64,000 nucleotides of DNA from Roseovarius carneus (lineage in GTDB: Bacteria > Pseudomonadota > Alphaproteobacteria > Rhodobacterales > Rhodobacteraceae). The notes beneath the pieces are model-generated. The model saw only the letters and a program-made list of their open reading frames with translations. It had not been told where the DNA came from and searched no databases. A program made the translations under genes and the position numbers. The stretch covers positions 310,001-374,000 of the forward strand of contig NZ_JAHSPD010000001.1 in NCBI RefSeq assembly GCF_020141465.1. Direction: 5' to 3'. Below, in pieces: positions 16,771-26,673 of the stretch (position 1 is its first letter; the number at the start of each line of letters is the position of its first letter).

Positions 16771-18126
16771 ATGATGACAAAAACACAACTGGGCAAATTG
16801 GGCCTCTTCGACGCCAAAGCCCCGCGATACACGAGCTACCCAACGGCTCTACATTTCGCAGGCGATGTCGGCCCGTCCGATTTTTCTAGTTGGATCAGCA
16901 AGATAGAGCCGGACTCAAGGGTGTCTCTCTATATCCACATCCCGTTTTGCCGAAGGCTTTGCTGGTTTTGCGCCTGCCGAACCCAAGGCACGCAAAGTGA
17001 CGCACCCGTCAACGCCTATCTCGAATCGTTGAAAGCTGAGTTGACACTTCTGGGGCAAAACCTGCCCGAAGGTGTCACCCTATCGCGGCTTCATTGGGGT
17101 GGCGGCACGCCAACCTTGCTGAGCGCGCCACAGATGACCGAACTTGCCGCCGCCGTGCGCGCCATGGCGCCCTTTAATGCAGACACGGAATTCTCGGTCG
17201 AGATTGACCCCAATGAGATCGACACCGCTCGGCTTGATGCGCTGCACACGGCGGGCATGACCCGCGCCTCCATCGGGGTGCAGGATTTTGACCCGCGCAT
17301 TCAGAAATGTATTGGGCGCATTCAGGGCTATGACACCACAAAAGACGCAGCCCTCGCATTGCGCGCCCATGGTATTAAAGGCCTGAATGCAGATATTCTC
17401 TTCGGCCTGCCCTACCAATCCAAGGCGCGCATCACCGAAAGCGTGCAAAAACTTCTCTCACTCAATCCCGACCGCATCGCCCTTTATGGCTACGCCCATG
17501 TGCCGTGGGTTGCCAAACGCCAGCAGATGATCCCGTCAGGCGCGTTGCCCACACCCGAAGAGCGGCTTGAGCTTTTTGAGACAGCACAGCGCCTGTTTCT
17601 CTGGGATGGATACAAAGCGGTTGGGATCGACCATTTCGCACAGGCCGATGACGGCCTGAGCCGCGCGCAAGAGGCCGGAACCCTGCGCCGCACGTTCCAA
17701 GGCTATACCGACGACACCGCCGAGGTGCTGATCGGTGTGGGCGCGTCGTCCATCTCGCGCTTCCCGCAAGGCTATGCGCAAAACGCGCACGCCACCGGCG
17801 CCCATACCGCAGCAATCCGCGCCGGGAATTTCTCAACGGAGCGCGGGCATATGTTCACGGGCGAAGACAAGATGCGCGCACGGATCATCGAGGCTTTGAT
17901 GTGCGATTTCCGCGTTGATACAGCCGCGATCTGCGATCAGTTCAAAGTGTCGCGCACCACGGTTCAGAAAATCCTGCGCCGGGCAAACGACACGTTTGCA
18001 GGGCTTCTGACACTGAATTCCTCAGGGCTGTTTATCCCCAAAGAGGTCCGCCCGCTCACCCGTATGATCGCACAATCCGTGGATGCGTATGAGATGAGCG
18101 TTGAGGGGCATAGCTCCGCGATCTGA
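16771..18126 (+). CDS. hemN: oxygen-independent coproporphyrinogen III oxidase
   Basis: 451-aa radical-SAM enzyme that converts coproporphyrinogen III to protoporphyrinogen IX without O2, supplying heme under microaerobic growth. The [4Fe-4S] motif C-x3-C-x2-C is Cys60, Cys64 and Cys67, with the typical extra Cys69 (PFCRRLCWFCAC). Next come GGGTPTLL, the SAM-binding region, and a C-terminal HemN domain ending near RPLTRMIAQ. No Shine-Dalgarno is visible before the ATG at 16771. Given the FNR box position, the transcript may be leaderless. Confidence 0.95.
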   Translation: MMTKTQLGKLGLFDAKAPRYTSYPTALHFAGDVGPSDFSSWISKIEPDSRVSLYIHIPFCRRLCWFCACRTQGTQSDAPVNAYLESLKAELTLLGQNLPEGVTLSRLHWGGGTPTLLSAPQMTELAAAVRAMAPFNADTEFSVEIDPNEIDTARLDALHTAGMTRASIGVQDFDPRIQKCIGRIQGYDTTKDAALALRAHGIKGLNADILFGLPYQSKARITESVQKLLSLNPDRIALYGYAHVPWVAKRQQMIPSGALPTPEERLELFETAQRLFLWDGYKAVGIDHFAQADDGLSRAQEAGTLRRTFQGYTDDTAEVLIGVGASSISRFPQGYAQNAHATGAHTAAIRAGNFSTERGHMFTGEDKMRARIIEALMCDFRVDTAAICDQFKVSRTTVQKILRRANDTFAGLLTLNSSGLFIPKEVRPLTRMIAQSVDAYEMSVEGHSSAI

Positions 18127-18148
18127 TCACAGGGGCGCAAAGGCGTGC

Positions 18149-19738
18149 CTATCCCGCCGGGTGCATTGAGGCATGAAGCAGCGTGCGCGCATATTCGGTC
18201 TGTGGCCGCTCGAAGAGATCCTCCGCAAGGCCTGCTTCCACGACATCGCCCTGCTTCATCACCATGATCTTATGGCTCATCGCGCGCACCACGCTCAGAT
18301 CGTGGCTGATGAATAAGTAAGCCAGCCCGTATTTCTGTTGAAGCCTGCGCAGAAGATCGACAATCTGCACCTGCACTGTCATATCTAGTGCGCTTGTCGG
18401 CTCGTCCAGCACCACCAGCTTGGGCCGCAGGATCATCGCACGCGCAATCGCGATGCGTTGCCGCTGTCCGCCCGAAAACTCATGGGGGTAGCGGTCCATC
18501 GCGTCTTGTGGCAGCTCCACCTCCTCCAGCACCTCGGCCACGAGATCACGCACTGCGCGCCCGTCCGGAGCACCATGCACGCCCAGCCCCTCGGCAATGA
18601 TCTGCTCACAGGTCATGCGCGGGCTGAGGCTGCCATACGGGTCCTGAAACACGATCTGCATCTGCGCGCGGCGGCGGCGCAGCTCTCGCGTACTCCAGGC
18701 ATTCACATCCGCACCGTCAAACCGGATCGCGCCTTCAGACGTAATAAGGCGCATAATGGCCAGCGCCAGAGTGGTCTTGCCGGACCCGCTCTCGCCCACA
18801 ATGCCCAGCGTTTCACCCGCGCGCACCTGCAAGCTCGCCGCATTCACCGCCTTCACATGGCCTACTGTGCGTTTCAAAAACCCCTGCTGGATCGGGAACC
18901 ACACGCGCAGATCATCCGCCTCGACCACAACCGGCGCACCCTCAGGCACGGGCGCGGGCCGCCCCGCCGCCGCCGCACTTAGAAGGGCCTGCGTATAGGG
19001 ATGCTTTGGTGCGTCAAAAACCTCCGCCGTGGGCCCCGCCTCGACCATCATCCCATCTTTCATCACACAGACCTTGTCGGCGATCCGCCGCACGATCCCC
19101 AGATCATGGGTGATGAACAAAAGCCCCATATTCTCCTCGCGCTTCAGCTCGGCCAGAAGCTCAAGGATCTGCGCCTGAATGGTCACATCCAGCGCCGTCG
19201 TCGGCTCATCGGCAATGAGGATGTCAGGCTTGTTGGCCAGCGCCATGGCGATCATCACCCGTTGCCGCTGCCCCCCGCTCAACTGATGCGGATAAGCCCC
19301 AAGCCGGGTCTCGGGATCACGGATGCCAACGCGCGTCAAAAGCTCGACGATCCGCGGCCGCGCCTCCTGCGCGCTCAACCCTTGGTGCAGCGCAAGGCTC
19401 TCGGCCAATTGTTTTTCGAGCGTATGCAGCGGGTTGAGCGAGGTCATTGGCTCCTGAAAGATGAAGCTGATGTCATTGCCACGCACCCGGCGCAGATCGC
19501 GCTCAGGGGCGCCCACCATCTCCTGACCGTCATATTTGACCGACCCGCCAATCTCCGCCGAGCTACCCAAAAGCGACACCGTGCTCAGCGCCGTGACCGA
19601 CTTGCCCGAGCCGCTCTCGCCCACAAGTGCCACCGTCTCACCCCGGTCCACGGTGAAACTCACACCGTGCACGCATGGCTTGATCTCCCCGTCCTGGCGA
19701 AAGGCGATTGTCAGGTCCCGGACCTCAAGAAGGCTCAT
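18149..19738 (-). CDS. yejF: peptide ABC transporter, fused double ATP-binding protein YejF
   Basis: 529-aa cytoplasmic ATPase with two ABC cassettes. Each has Walker A GESGSGKS or GESGSGKT, a signature LSGGQRQRV or FSGGQRQRI, and Walker B (LIADEPT, LVVLDEPT). The first module carries the oligopeptide C-terminal segment. It powers import of peptides delivered by YejA through YejB/YejE; in enteric bacteria YejABEF takes up microcin C-like peptides. Its ATG overlaps the yejE stop by 4 nt. Confidence 0.93.
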   Translation of the reverse strand: MSLLEVRDLTIAFRQDGEIKPCVHGVSFTVDRGETVALVGESGSGKSVTALSTVSLLGSSAEIGGSVKYDGQEMVGAPERDLRRVRGNDISFIFQEPMTSLNPLHTLEKQLAESLALHQGLSAQEARPRIVELLTRVGIRDPETRLGAYPHQLSGGQRQRVMIAMALANKPDILIADEPTTALDVTIQAQILELLAELKREENMGLLFITHDLGIVRRIADKVCVMKDGMMVEAGPTAEVFDAPKHPYTQALLSAAAAGRPAPVPEGAPVVVEADDLRVWFPIQQGFLKRTVGHVKAVNAASLQVRAGETLGIVGESGSGKTTLALAIMRLITSEGAIRFDGADVNAWSTRELRRRRAQMQIVFQDPYGSLSPRMTCEQIIAEGLGVHGAPDGRAVRDLVAEVLEEVELPQDAMDRYPHEFSGGQRQRIAIARAMILRPKLVVLDEPTSALDMTVQVQIVDLLRRLQQKYGLAYLFISHDLSVVRAMSHKIMVMKQGDVVEAGLAEDLFERPQTEYARTLLHASMHPAG

Positions 19739-20841
19739 TCAAATGTCTTTCTGGGGTCAAACGCGTCCCGCACGCCCTCGAAGATGAAGACCAGAAGCGA
19801 GAGCATGATGGCAAAGGCGAAAAATGCTGTGAAGGCCAGCCACGGCGCCTGAAGGTTCTGCTTGGCCTGAAGTGTCAGCTCCCCCAAGGACGGCGATGAC
19901 GACGGCAAACCGAAGCCCAGAAAATCCAGCCCCGCCAGAAGCGAAATCGTCCCGGTGATGACAAACGGCAGCATCGTCACCGTGGCCACCATCGCATTGG
20001 GCAACATATGGCGGAACATGATCTTGCCGTTGCTCACACCAAGCGCCTTGGCCGCCCGCACATATTCAAGGTTGCGCGCGCGCAGAAATTCCGCACGCAC
20101 GACCCCCACAAGAGCCATCCAGCCGAAGACTACAGTGATCCCCACCAAGAGCCAAAAACTTCGCGGGAGAATGGCGAAAAGGATGATGATCACATAAATC
20201 TGCGGCGTCGATGCCCATATCTCGATGATCCGCTGAAAGATCAAATCGGTCAGCCCGCCGAAATACCCCTGCACGGCACCTGCTATAATTCCGATCACCG
20301 AGGCCAGCGTGGTCACGATCAGCGTGAACAAGACAGACACCCTAAACCCGTAAATCACCCGCGCCAGAACATCGCGCTTGGTGTCATCCGTGCCGAGCCA
20401 GTTTTGCTCATTAGGCGGCAGAGGGGCGGCACCGGGCCGGTCAACCGGCGTGTCATAACTATAAGGAATAAGCGGCCAAAGCGCCCAGCCCTTGGCAATC
20501 TCCTCGCCTGCGACCATCCCGTCAGCCGCGTCCAGAATGACCCCCTCAGGGTCGTCAAAGCACGCATCAAGCCCCCCCGACGCGATCAGGCATCGCACTT
20601 CCGGGTCGCGGTAAATCGCTTCAGTCTCAAAATCGCCACCAAAGGCTGTTTCAGGATAGAAGGTGAAAATCGGCATCCGTATCTCGCCGCGATAGCTCAC
20701 CAAAATTGGCTTATCATTGGCCACAAATTCGGCAAAAAGCGTGATCGTAAAAATCACCGAAAAAACGGTCAGCGACCACACCGCCCGCCTGTTGCGTTTG
20801 AAATTCCGCCAGCGGCGTTGATTGAGGGCAGAAAGCGCCAT
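19735..20841 (-). CDS. yejE: peptide ABC transporter permease YejE
   Basis: 368-aa inner-membrane permease of the DppC/YejE type. The N-terminal cytoplasmic motif LNQRRWRNFKRNRRAVWSL is followed by TM1 at about 22-42, a large periplasmic insertion (about 45-150) typical of YejE, and five further helices. The EAA-type loop is RAAKALGVSNGKIMFRHMLPNA. It overlaps yejF by 4 nt and is separated from yejB by 138 bp containing palindromes. Confidence 0.93.
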   Translation of the reverse strand: MALSALNQRRWRNFKRNRRAVWSLTVFSVIFTITLFAEFVANDKPILVSYRGEIRMPIFTFYPETAFGGDFETEAIYRDPEVRCLIASGGLDACFDDPEGVILDAADGMVAGEEIAKGWALWPLIPYSYDTPVDRPGAAPLPPNEQNWLGTDDTKRDVLARVIYGFRVSVLFTLIVTTLASVIGIIAGAVQGYFGGLTDLIFQRIIEIWASTPQIYVIIILFAILPRSFWLLVGITVVFGWMALVGVVRAEFLRARNLEYVRAAKALGVSNGKIMFRHMLPNAMVATVTMLPFVITGTISLLAGLDFLGFGLPSSSPSLGELTLQAKQNLQAPWLAFTAFFAFAIMLSLLVFIFEGVRDAFDPRKTFE

Positions 20842-20887
20842 CAGGCAGCCCCCCCAGCTTCTTCTTGCCCAAAATATCCCGGGGGGC

Positions 20888-20928
20888 GTTCAAAACGCGG
20901 CGCGTTTTGAACGGGGGGCAGAGCCCCC
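20888..20928. repeat. two palindromes between yejB and yejE
   Basis: The first is a perfect 12-bp inverted repeat, GTTCAAAACGCG with CGCGTTTTGAAC, around one base (20888-20912). The second is GGGGGC-AGA-GCCCCC (20914-20928). They form strong hairpins in the mRNA between two subunit genes and may attenuate yejEF or stabilise yejAB message. The flank resembles common roseobacter intergenic repeats (inference). Confidence 0.6.
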
Positions 20929-20979
20929 ATAAGCGCCGGAGGCAAAGCCACAGGACCACAGGCCAAAATGCGCACCCGC

Positions 20980-22071
20980 TCAGCCCTCCCGCTTTTCAAA
21001 GTCGATCCGCGGATCAACCAGAACATACATCAAATCCGACAAGATCCCGACCACCAGCCCGATCAGCCCGAATAAAAAGAGCGTGCCAAACATCACCGGA
21101 TAATCCCGCCCCACTGCGGCCTCGAACCCAAGCCGGCCCAACCCGTCCAGCGAGAAGATCGTCTCGATCAGAACCGATCCGCCAAAAAACACGCCGATGA
21201 ACACCGCCGGGAAGCCCGCGATCACGATCAGCATCGCGTTGCGGAACACATGCCCGTAAAGCACCCGCCCCTCGCTCAGCCCCTTGGCCTTGGCGGTCAT
21301 CACATATTGCTTCTTCACCTCATCGAGAAAACTGTTCTTGGTCAGAAGGGTCAGCGTGGCAAAAGCAGCAATCGTGCTGGCCAGAACCGGCAGCGCGATG
21401 TGCCAAAAATAATCCAGCACCTTGCCGATCAGGCTCAGCTGCTCCCAATTGTCCGAGGTCAAACCGCGCAGCGGGAATATCTTGAAATACGACCCCCCCG
21501 CGAACAAAACCAGCAGCATAATCGCAAAGAGAAACGCCGGGATCGCATAGGCCACGATGATCGCGGCAGAGGTCCATGTATCAAAGCTCGACCCATCCCG
21601 CACCGCCTTGCGGATACCCAAAGGGATGGAGATCAAATAGGCAATGAGCGTCGACCAAAGCCCCAGTGTGATGGACACCGGCATCTTCTCCAACACCAGA
21701 TCCAGCACCTCGATCTTGCGGAAATAGCTCTCCCCGAAATCAAGCCGCATATAATTCCAGATCATGTTGACGAACCGCTCCAGCGGCGGCTTGTCGAGGC
21801 CGAACTGCTTTTCCAGCTCCGCAATCATCTCGGGTGGAAGGCCGCGCGCGCCTAGATACCTGTCGCCAGCCCCTTGGGTGGCCAATTCCTGCCCCGCATC
21901 ATTGCCGCCGCCCGAGAAGCTCTCGAACACGTCCCCTTCGCCTTGCATATTGGCGATCGCCTGCTCCACAGGGCCGCCCGGCACGAATTGCACCAGCGCG
22001 AAGTTGATGACCATGATCCCGAAGAGCGTCGGGATGATCAGCAATAGTCGCCGCAGGATATAGGCTCCCAT
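20980..22071 (-). CDS. yejB: peptide ABC transporter permease YejB
   Basis: 363-aa DppB/YejB-type permease starting [18 protein letters not shown]. Six helices are predicted. A long periplasmic segment (about 35-110, [16 protein letters not shown]) is characteristic of YejB. The EAA loop is [22 protein letters not shown]. It starts 7 nt after the yejA stop. Confidence 0.93.
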   Translation of the reverse strand: MGAYILRRLLLIIPTLFGIMVINFALVQFVPGGPVEQAIANMQGEGDVFESFSGGGNDAGQELATQGAGDRYLGARGLPPEMIAELEKQFGLDKPPLERFVNMIWNYMRLDFGESYFRKIEVLDLVLEKMPVSITLGLWSTLIAYLISIPLGIRKAVRDGSSFDTWTSAAIIVAYAIPAFLFAIMLLVLFAGGSYFKIFPLRGLTSDNWEQLSLIGKVLDYFWHIALPVLASTIAAFATLTLLTKNSFLDEVKKQYVMTAKAKGLSEGRVLYGHVFRNAMLIVIAGFPAVFIGVFFGGSVLIETIFSLDGLGRLGFEAAVGRDYPVMFGTLFLFGLIGLVVGILSDLMYVLVDPRIDFEKREG

Positions 22072-22078
22072 CTGTGGG

Positions 22079-24025
22079 CTACCTCAGCGCGCCAGCGGCT
22101 TTGAGCGCCTCGGCCTTCTCGGCGTTATACCACCAGAAATCGAGGCTCCCGAGCGCATAGGGGGGGATTTCTTCAGGATGCTCGAACATGTCCCAATACG
22201 CGACCCAATGCGCGCCATTATACCATGTGGGGATCATGAACCGCTCAAAGCGCAGCGCCCGGTCAAGCGCGCGCAGGGCCACGAGCTCATCTTCACGACT
22301 GGTCGTATTCAGCGAGGCCTCGATGATCGCATCGACCATGGGGCTCGCCAATCCGGCGGGATTAAAGAGGCTGAACGCCGCCTCACGCGAGCCGTAGCGC
22401 TGCATCAGGCCGGTGCCGCTGCCAAGGAAAGCCGCATAGCTGTCAAAGATCAGATCATAGTCACGATCCCTGTCGCGATTAGTATACGTGGAGGGGTCAA
22501 GCTTTTCGACCTTCGCCTCGATCCCCATCGCTTGCAGGTTCTTGGCAAAGTTCTCCACCACCGCGCTGAGCGTGGCAGAGCCTGAGGAGTTGATCGGCAG
22601 CTCAAGCGACAAAAGCATGCCTGCCGCGTTGCGCCGCATCCCGTCCTCGCCCACGGTCCAGCCCGCCTCGTCCAGCAGCTTCATCGCGCGGCGCAGGTTG
22701 CGCCGGTCGGTGAGCCGCGCGGGATCAGAGGTATGCGCCATCACCACAGGCGTGGTCAGCATCTCGGGCGGAACAACATCGCCCAGCGATTGCAAAAGCG
22801 CGAGTTCCGCGCCCTCGGGCACGCCTTTGGCCTCCGCAGGGGTGCCTTGGCTGAACGAGTGGCGCTGTTTGAACAACCCAAATTGCAGCGATTCGTTGGT
22901 CCATTCGGAGTTGTAGCCCAAAGTGATCGCCTCGCGCACGCGCACATCCTGAAGGGTTTCCTTGCCGAGGTTAAAGATAATGCCCGAGGGGCTGGGCGGT
23001 GTTCCATCGGGCAGGATGTTGGTCGTGACCCAGCCGTTATCGACAGCGGGAAAGTCATAGCCCGTCGCCCATTGCTTGGAGTTTGTCTCGGCCCGGAACG
23101 TATACTCGCCTGCCTTGAACGCCTCGAACGCCGCACCAGCATCGGCGAAATACTCAAGCCGGATACGGTCAAAATTATGCCGCCCCTTGTTGATGGGCAG
23201 ATCCGCGCCCCAGTAATCAGGGTTGCGTTTGTAGATGATGCGACGGTTCACGTCATAGCTTTCGAGCATATAAGGCCCTGAGCCGGGGGCCGCATCGAGG
23301 CGCGGCTCGTCCAGCCGCGCGCCTGTCTCTTCATACCACGCGCGCGGGAAAACCGGCGTGCCACCCACCTGATCAATCAGGCTGCGCCGCGAGATGCCAT
23401 CCGCGAAGGTGAACTTGACCCTGTGGTCAGACAGCGCCTCGGCGCCGGTGATGCGCCGCTTGACCGCATCGGCATAAGATTTCAGCCCCTGCTCCAGAAA
23501 GAGATTGTGGGAAAACACCACATCATGCGCCGTCACAGGCGTGCCATCGGAGAACCGCGCCTCGGGCCGCATGTTGAAAATAACAAAGGTCTTGCCCTCA
23601 TCATACTCAAGGCTTTCGGCCAGAAGGCCATATGCCTCGCCATAGACATCCGCCGGAAGGCCACCGCTCGTGGCGGGCATATCGCCCAGAAGGCTTTCAT
23701 ACACCATCCACGATAGCGCACCCGCGCGCCCCTTGCGCGTGAACGGGTTCATGGAGTCAAAAGTACCGGACGCCGCAAGCGAGATTTCACCACCCTTGGG
23801 CGCGTCGGGGTTCACATAATTGAAATGGGTATAATCCGCAGGATAGCTTAATTCGCCAAAGAAAGAGTAGCCATGCGACTTGATCAGGCCCTCCTCAGCC
23901 AAGGCCGCCCCCGCAACAAGCGCACCGATGGCCAGCCCCATGAACGCCCCCGTGGCAGAACGCAGCCGAAAACAAATCTCGGCACGCATCATGCGTGCCA
24001 GCCCTGTTTGTTTGGGTCGGATCAT
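22079..24025 (-). CDS. yejA: peptide ABC transporter substrate-binding protein YejA
   Basis: 648-aa periplasmic solute-binding protein (SBP family 5). I start at 24025 (MIRPKQTG) because GGAGG lies 7 nt upstream; an ATG at 24046 is also in frame. The signal peptide runs to about residue 44 (ALVAGAALA). Mature motifs include [20 protein letters not shown] and [24 protein letters not shown]. It is the first gene of yejABEF, and binding of short peptides is expected. It is about as long as E. coli YejA. Confidence 0.94.
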   Translation of the reverse strand: MIRPKQTGLARMMRAEICFRLRSATGAFMGLAIGALVAGAALAEEGLIKSHGYSFFGELSYPADYTHFNYVNPDAPKGGEISLAASGTFDSMNPFTRKGRAGALSWMVYESLLGDMPATSGGLPADVYGEAYGLLAESLEYDEGKTFVIFNMRPEARFSDGTPVTAHDVVFSHNLFLEQGLKSYADAVKRRITGAEALSDHRVKFTFADGISRRSLIDQVGGTPVFPRAWYEETGARLDEPRLDAAPGSGPYMLESYDVNRRIIYKRNPDYWGADLPINKGRHNFDRIRLEYFADAGAAFEAFKAGEYTFRAETNSKQWATGYDFPAVDNGWVTTNILPDGTPPSPSGIIFNLGKETLQDVRVREAITLGYNSEWTNESLQFGLFKQRHSFSQGTPAEAKGVPEGAELALLQSLGDVVPPEMLTTPVVMAHTSDPARLTDRRNLRRAMKLLDEAGWTVGEDGMRRNAAGMLLSLELPINSSGSATLSAVVENFAKNLQAMGIEAKVEKLDPSTYTNRDRDRDYDLIFDSYAAFLGSGTGLMQRYGSREAAFSLFNPAGLASPMVDAIIEASLNTTSREDELVALRALDRALRFERFMIPTWYNGAHWVAYWDMFEHPEEIPPYALGSLDFWWYNAEKAEALKAAGALR

Positions 24026-24153
24026 TCTTATACCTCCTGACAGCATTCGTCTTTTTATGTGGCGTTTATTTTGCTGCCCTGCAAACTAATGTCAGCGCCG
24101 CCGAACATTCAACCCACCCCCGACGATTTACCGCAGATGCCGCGCCCAATAAA

Positions 24154-24184
24154 AAGGCCGCCTGCCCGAGGGGGCGGCGGCCTT
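24154..24184 (-). terminator. Rho-independent terminator after the cytochrome c gene
   Basis: AAGGCCGCC (24154-24162) pairs with GGCGGCCTT (24176-24184). Read on the minus strand it ends in TTTTT (complement of 24151-24155). It lies 22 bp past the cytochrome c stop. Confidence 0.85.
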
Positions 24185-24205
24185 ATATAATGTCTTGGCG
24201 CGGTC

Positions 24206-24724
24206 TCAGTCGTCGAGACTGTCGAGATAAGCGATAACGTCCGCCCGCTCAGCACTGTTTTTCAAAGCATAGCTCATGGCAGTGCCGGGTGCATAGGCAC
24301 CGGGGTTCTCAAGAAACGCATAGATGTTCTCAGGCGACCATGCACCCTCAAGGTCGCCAAGAGCCGCCGTGTACGCATAATCAACCGCGGCACCCTTCTC
24401 ACGGCCAACCACACCATAGAGATAGGGGCCAACACCGTTTTCGCCGGCGTCAAGCAGGTGGCACGCGCGGCATTTGTTGAAAACCCGCTCACCCTTGCTT
24501 GCTTCGCCCGCGGCCAAAATCACCTCGATCGGCACTCCTTCCTCAACCACTTCCTCTTCCGCGCCTGTGTCGATGATATAACCCTGCACGACCTCTTCGC
24601 CGTGATCGCCATGAGGAACGCTGGCCTTATAAACGGTCTCAGCCGCATATTTGCCCAGAAGAAAAACAAGCAGAGCCCCGCAAAATGCGCCGGTGATCTT
24701 GGTGAGAGTCATCGTGTCGAACAT
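24206..24724 (-). CDS. cycM: membrane-anchored cytochrome c (CycM/c552-type)
   Basis: 172-aa cytochrome with an uncleaved N-terminal helix (about 9-28, KITGAFCGALLVFLLGKY), an acidic linker, and a class I heme domain with CRACH at 85-89 and the axial Met150 (GTAMSYAL). In Paracoccus and Rhodobacter such proteins shuttle electrons from bc1 to terminal oxidases. The frame extends to 24808, but the ATG at 24724 gives the membrane anchor directly. It is divergent from pheA. Confidence 0.9.
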   Translation of the reverse strand: MFDTMTLTKITGAFCGALLVFLLGKYAAETVYKASVPHGDHGEEVVQGYIIDTGAEEEVVEEGVPIEVILAAGEASKGERVFNKCRACHLLDAGENGVGPYLYGVVGREKGAAVDYAYTAALGDLEGAWSPENIYAFLENPGAYAPGTAMSYALKNSAERADVIAYLDSLDD

Positions 24725-24843
24725 AAATTCCACATCCGTTTTGTGTTGAGTTGCCGCGTATCTATCCGCTTCCCCTCCCTTTGCGCAAGGTATAGTTTGC
24801 GCGACCAAACGCCCCTGATCGGGGAAATGCCGGGGAGCGCCGC

Positions 24844-25677
24844 ATGACCAAATCCATTGCTTTTCAGGGCGAGCCGGGAGCCTATTCCCAACAGGCCTGT
24901 CTCAAGACCTATCCGGATCTGACCCCTCTTCCCTGCAAAACCTTCGAGGATGCGATTGAGGCCGTGCGCTCGGGTCAGGCCGAGCTTGCCATGCTGCCGG
25001 TGGAGAATTCGACCTTTGGGCGCGTGTCGGATGTCTATCATCTGCTGCCGGGATCGGGGCTTCATATCGTGAACGAAGCCTTCGTGCGGGTCTCTATAGC
25101 GCTGATGGCGCTGCCGGGGGTGGCGCTTGGGGATGTGACGCAGGCGATGAGCCACCCGATGCTTCTGGGCCAATGCCGCGCATTTCTGGCCGAGCATAGT
25201 ATAAGGCGTGTCACAGGTGCCGATACCGCAGGCTCCGCGCGCATGGTCGCAGAGCTTGGCGATCCGGGCACTGCGGCTTTGGCCGCTGATCTTGCCGCCG
25301 AGATATACGGGCTGAACATTCTGGCAAGCGGGATCGAGGATGAGGGCAACAACACGACCCGCTTTCTCGTCATGGCCCGCAAACCCGACCTCAGCCGCCG
25401 GGGCCCGGACGGTATGATCACCAGTTTCGTCTTTCAGGTCCGCAACATTCCCGCCGCTCTCTATAAGGCGATGGGGGGCTTTGCGACCAATGGCGTCAAC
25501 ATGACCAAGCTCGAAAGCTACATGGTGGGCGGATCTTTTTCCGCCACACAGTTCTATGCGGACGTCGATGGGCACCCGGATGACCCTTCTGTTTCAAACG
25601 CACTTGAGGAATTGGACTACTTCACATCCGAAGTGAAACTTTTGGGCGTCTACCCGCGAGACCCCAGCAGGGACTGA
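24844..25677 (+). CDS. pheA: prephenate dehydratase
   Basis: 277-aa monofunctional enzyme that turns prephenate into phenylpyruvate for phenylalanine synthesis. The catalytic domain (1-180) shows IAFQGEPGAYSQQA, VENSTFGRV and the signature NNTTRFLVMAR. A C-terminal ACT domain (about 195-275, SFVFQVRNIPAALYKAMGGF, then GVNMTKLESY) binds Phe for feedback inhibition. There is no chorismate mutase domain. A hairpin terminator follows. Confidence 0.95.
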   Translation: MTKSIAFQGEPGAYSQQACLKTYPDLTPLPCKTFEDAIEAVRSGQAELAMLPVENSTFGRVSDVYHLLPGSGLHIVNEAFVRVSIALMALPGVALGDVTQAMSHPMLLGQCRAFLAEHSIRRVTGADTAGSARMVAELGDPGTAALAADLAAEIYGLNILASGIEDEGNNTTRFLVMARKPDLSRRGPDGMITSFVFQVRNIPAALYKAMGGFATNGVNMTKLESYMVGGSFSATQFYADVDGHPDDPSVSNALEELDYFTSEVKLLGVYPRDPSRD

Positions 25678-25703
25678 TTTCAATTTATATACAAAGCTTT
25701 GAG

Positions 25704-25733
25704 CGCCCGCGGCACCCTGCCTGCGGGCGTTTT
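25704..25733 (+). terminator. Rho-independent terminator of pheA
   Basis: CGCCCGC (25704-25710) and GCGGGCG (25723-25729) form a stem followed by TTTT, 27 bp after the pheA stop. Confidence 0.85.
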
Positions 25734-25907
25734 GCGTCACGGAATCCTCTCATGTTAATCACGCGCCCGAGTGCTGGCGTGCACGCGTTTTCACAGGCAC
25801 GCGAGGTCGGTATCATTGTCCGAAGCGCTCCCCTAAATATTGTTCATGAAGACGGGCAACACCGCCCACACAACATGAAAACAACTAGTTCCTGAAAGGA
25901 CTTCACA

Positions 25908-26552
25908 ATGCGCTCCATCAGCATCCTCGCCCTCATCGCCGCAACCGCAACACCGGCTCTGGCAACCCAACAAACCGCCATCACACTGGCCCCCACCCCC
26001 TACAGCGCGCCTGCAACTCTCGCCGAACTCAGCGTTCAAGAGCGCAACGGCAAACACGCAGAACTCAGCACGCAAGACCGCAAGCCAAACACATTCGCAG
26101 AGCTCAGCGTTGAAGAGCGCGCAGCAGGCAACGTCGCCGAATTGAGCGTCCAAGAGCGTAACGACACGTTCGCAGAGCTCAGCGTCGAAGAGCGCGCAGC
26201 AGGCAACGTCGCCGAATTGAGCGTCCAAGAGCGTGACAACACGTTCGCAGAGCTCAGCGTCGAAGAGCGCGCAGCAGGCAACGTCGCTGAATTGAGCGTC
26301 CAAGAGCGTAACAACACGTTCGCAGAGCTCAGCGTCGAAGAGCGCGCAGCAGGCAACGTCGCTGAATTGAGCGTCCAAGAGCGTAACAACACGTTCGCAG
26401 AGCTCAGCGTCGAAGAGCGCGCAGCAGGCAGCTTCGCTGAGCTGAGCGTCCAAGAGCGTAACAACACGTTCGCAGAGCTCAGCGTCGAAGAGCGCGCAGC
26501 AGGCAACGTCGCTGAACTGAGCGTCCAAGAGCGTGACACGCGTATCGGCTAA
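25908..26552 (+). CDS. secreted AELSV-repeat protein, unknown function
   Basis: 214 aa. Residues 1-19 (MRSISILALIAATATPALA) form a clear signal peptide. After a short threonine/proline-rich stretch, the whole mature protein is 14 copies of an AELS(V/T)(Q/E)(E/D)R motif. From about residue 62 these alternate as a 25-residue unit, FAELSVEERAAG-NV then AELSVQERNNT. There is no cysteine, membrane anchor or catalytic-looking segment. RBS GAAAGGA precedes the ATG, and tandem hairpins follow the stop, so it is a monocistronic real gene. The repeat is predicted helical and charged. I do not recognise the family; a periplasmic or surface scaffold is only a guess. Confidence 0.85.
   Translation: MRSISILALIAATATPALATQQTAITLAPTPYSAPATLAELSVQERNGKHAELSTQDRKPNTFAELSVEERAAGNVAELSVQERNDTFAELSVEERAAGNVAELSVQERDNTFAELSVEERAAGNVAELSVQERNNTFAELSVEERAAGNVAELSVQERNNTFAELSVEERAAGSFAELSVQERNNTFAELSVEERAAGNVAELSVQERDTRIG
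26094..26543. repeat. six tandem 75-bp repeats inside the AELSV gene
   Basis: Units start TTCGCAGAGCTCAGCG and are nearly identical at DNA level, including synonymous sites. This suggests recent expansion by unequal crossing-over or slippage. Period 75 bp keeps the frame. The unit is itself two diverged half-units. Confidence 0.9.
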
Positions 26553-26566
26553 GATACCCCTCGGTT

Positions 26567-26649
26567 CCGCAGCCTCTTGGAGTGTCCCTCCCGAGGGGCT
26601 GCGGACCAAACAGAAAGGCGCGCGGGCCCTCCGGCCTGCGCGCCTTTCT
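26567..26649. terminator. tandem hairpins after the AELSV gene
   Basis: CCGCAGCC (26567-26574) pairs with GGCTGCGG (26597-26604). AGAAAGGCGCGCGGGCC (26612-26628) pairs with 26633-26649 with one mismatch and a 4-nt loop. They sit between convergent genes and probably act in both directions. Confidence 0.75.
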
Positions 26650-26673
26650 CGTGTTCAGACGAAATCGAAGCGC

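Noticed and set aside
26094..26543. Possible CRISPR array (regular repeats)
   Set aside because: Units are contiguous 75-bp tandem copies with no variable spacers, and they lie within a coding frame.
25833..26609. 258- and 167-codon minus-strand frames opposite the AELSV gene
   Set aside because: The 75-bp repeat has no stop in several frames, so these are artefacts of the repeat. Only the plus frame has an RBS and signal peptide.
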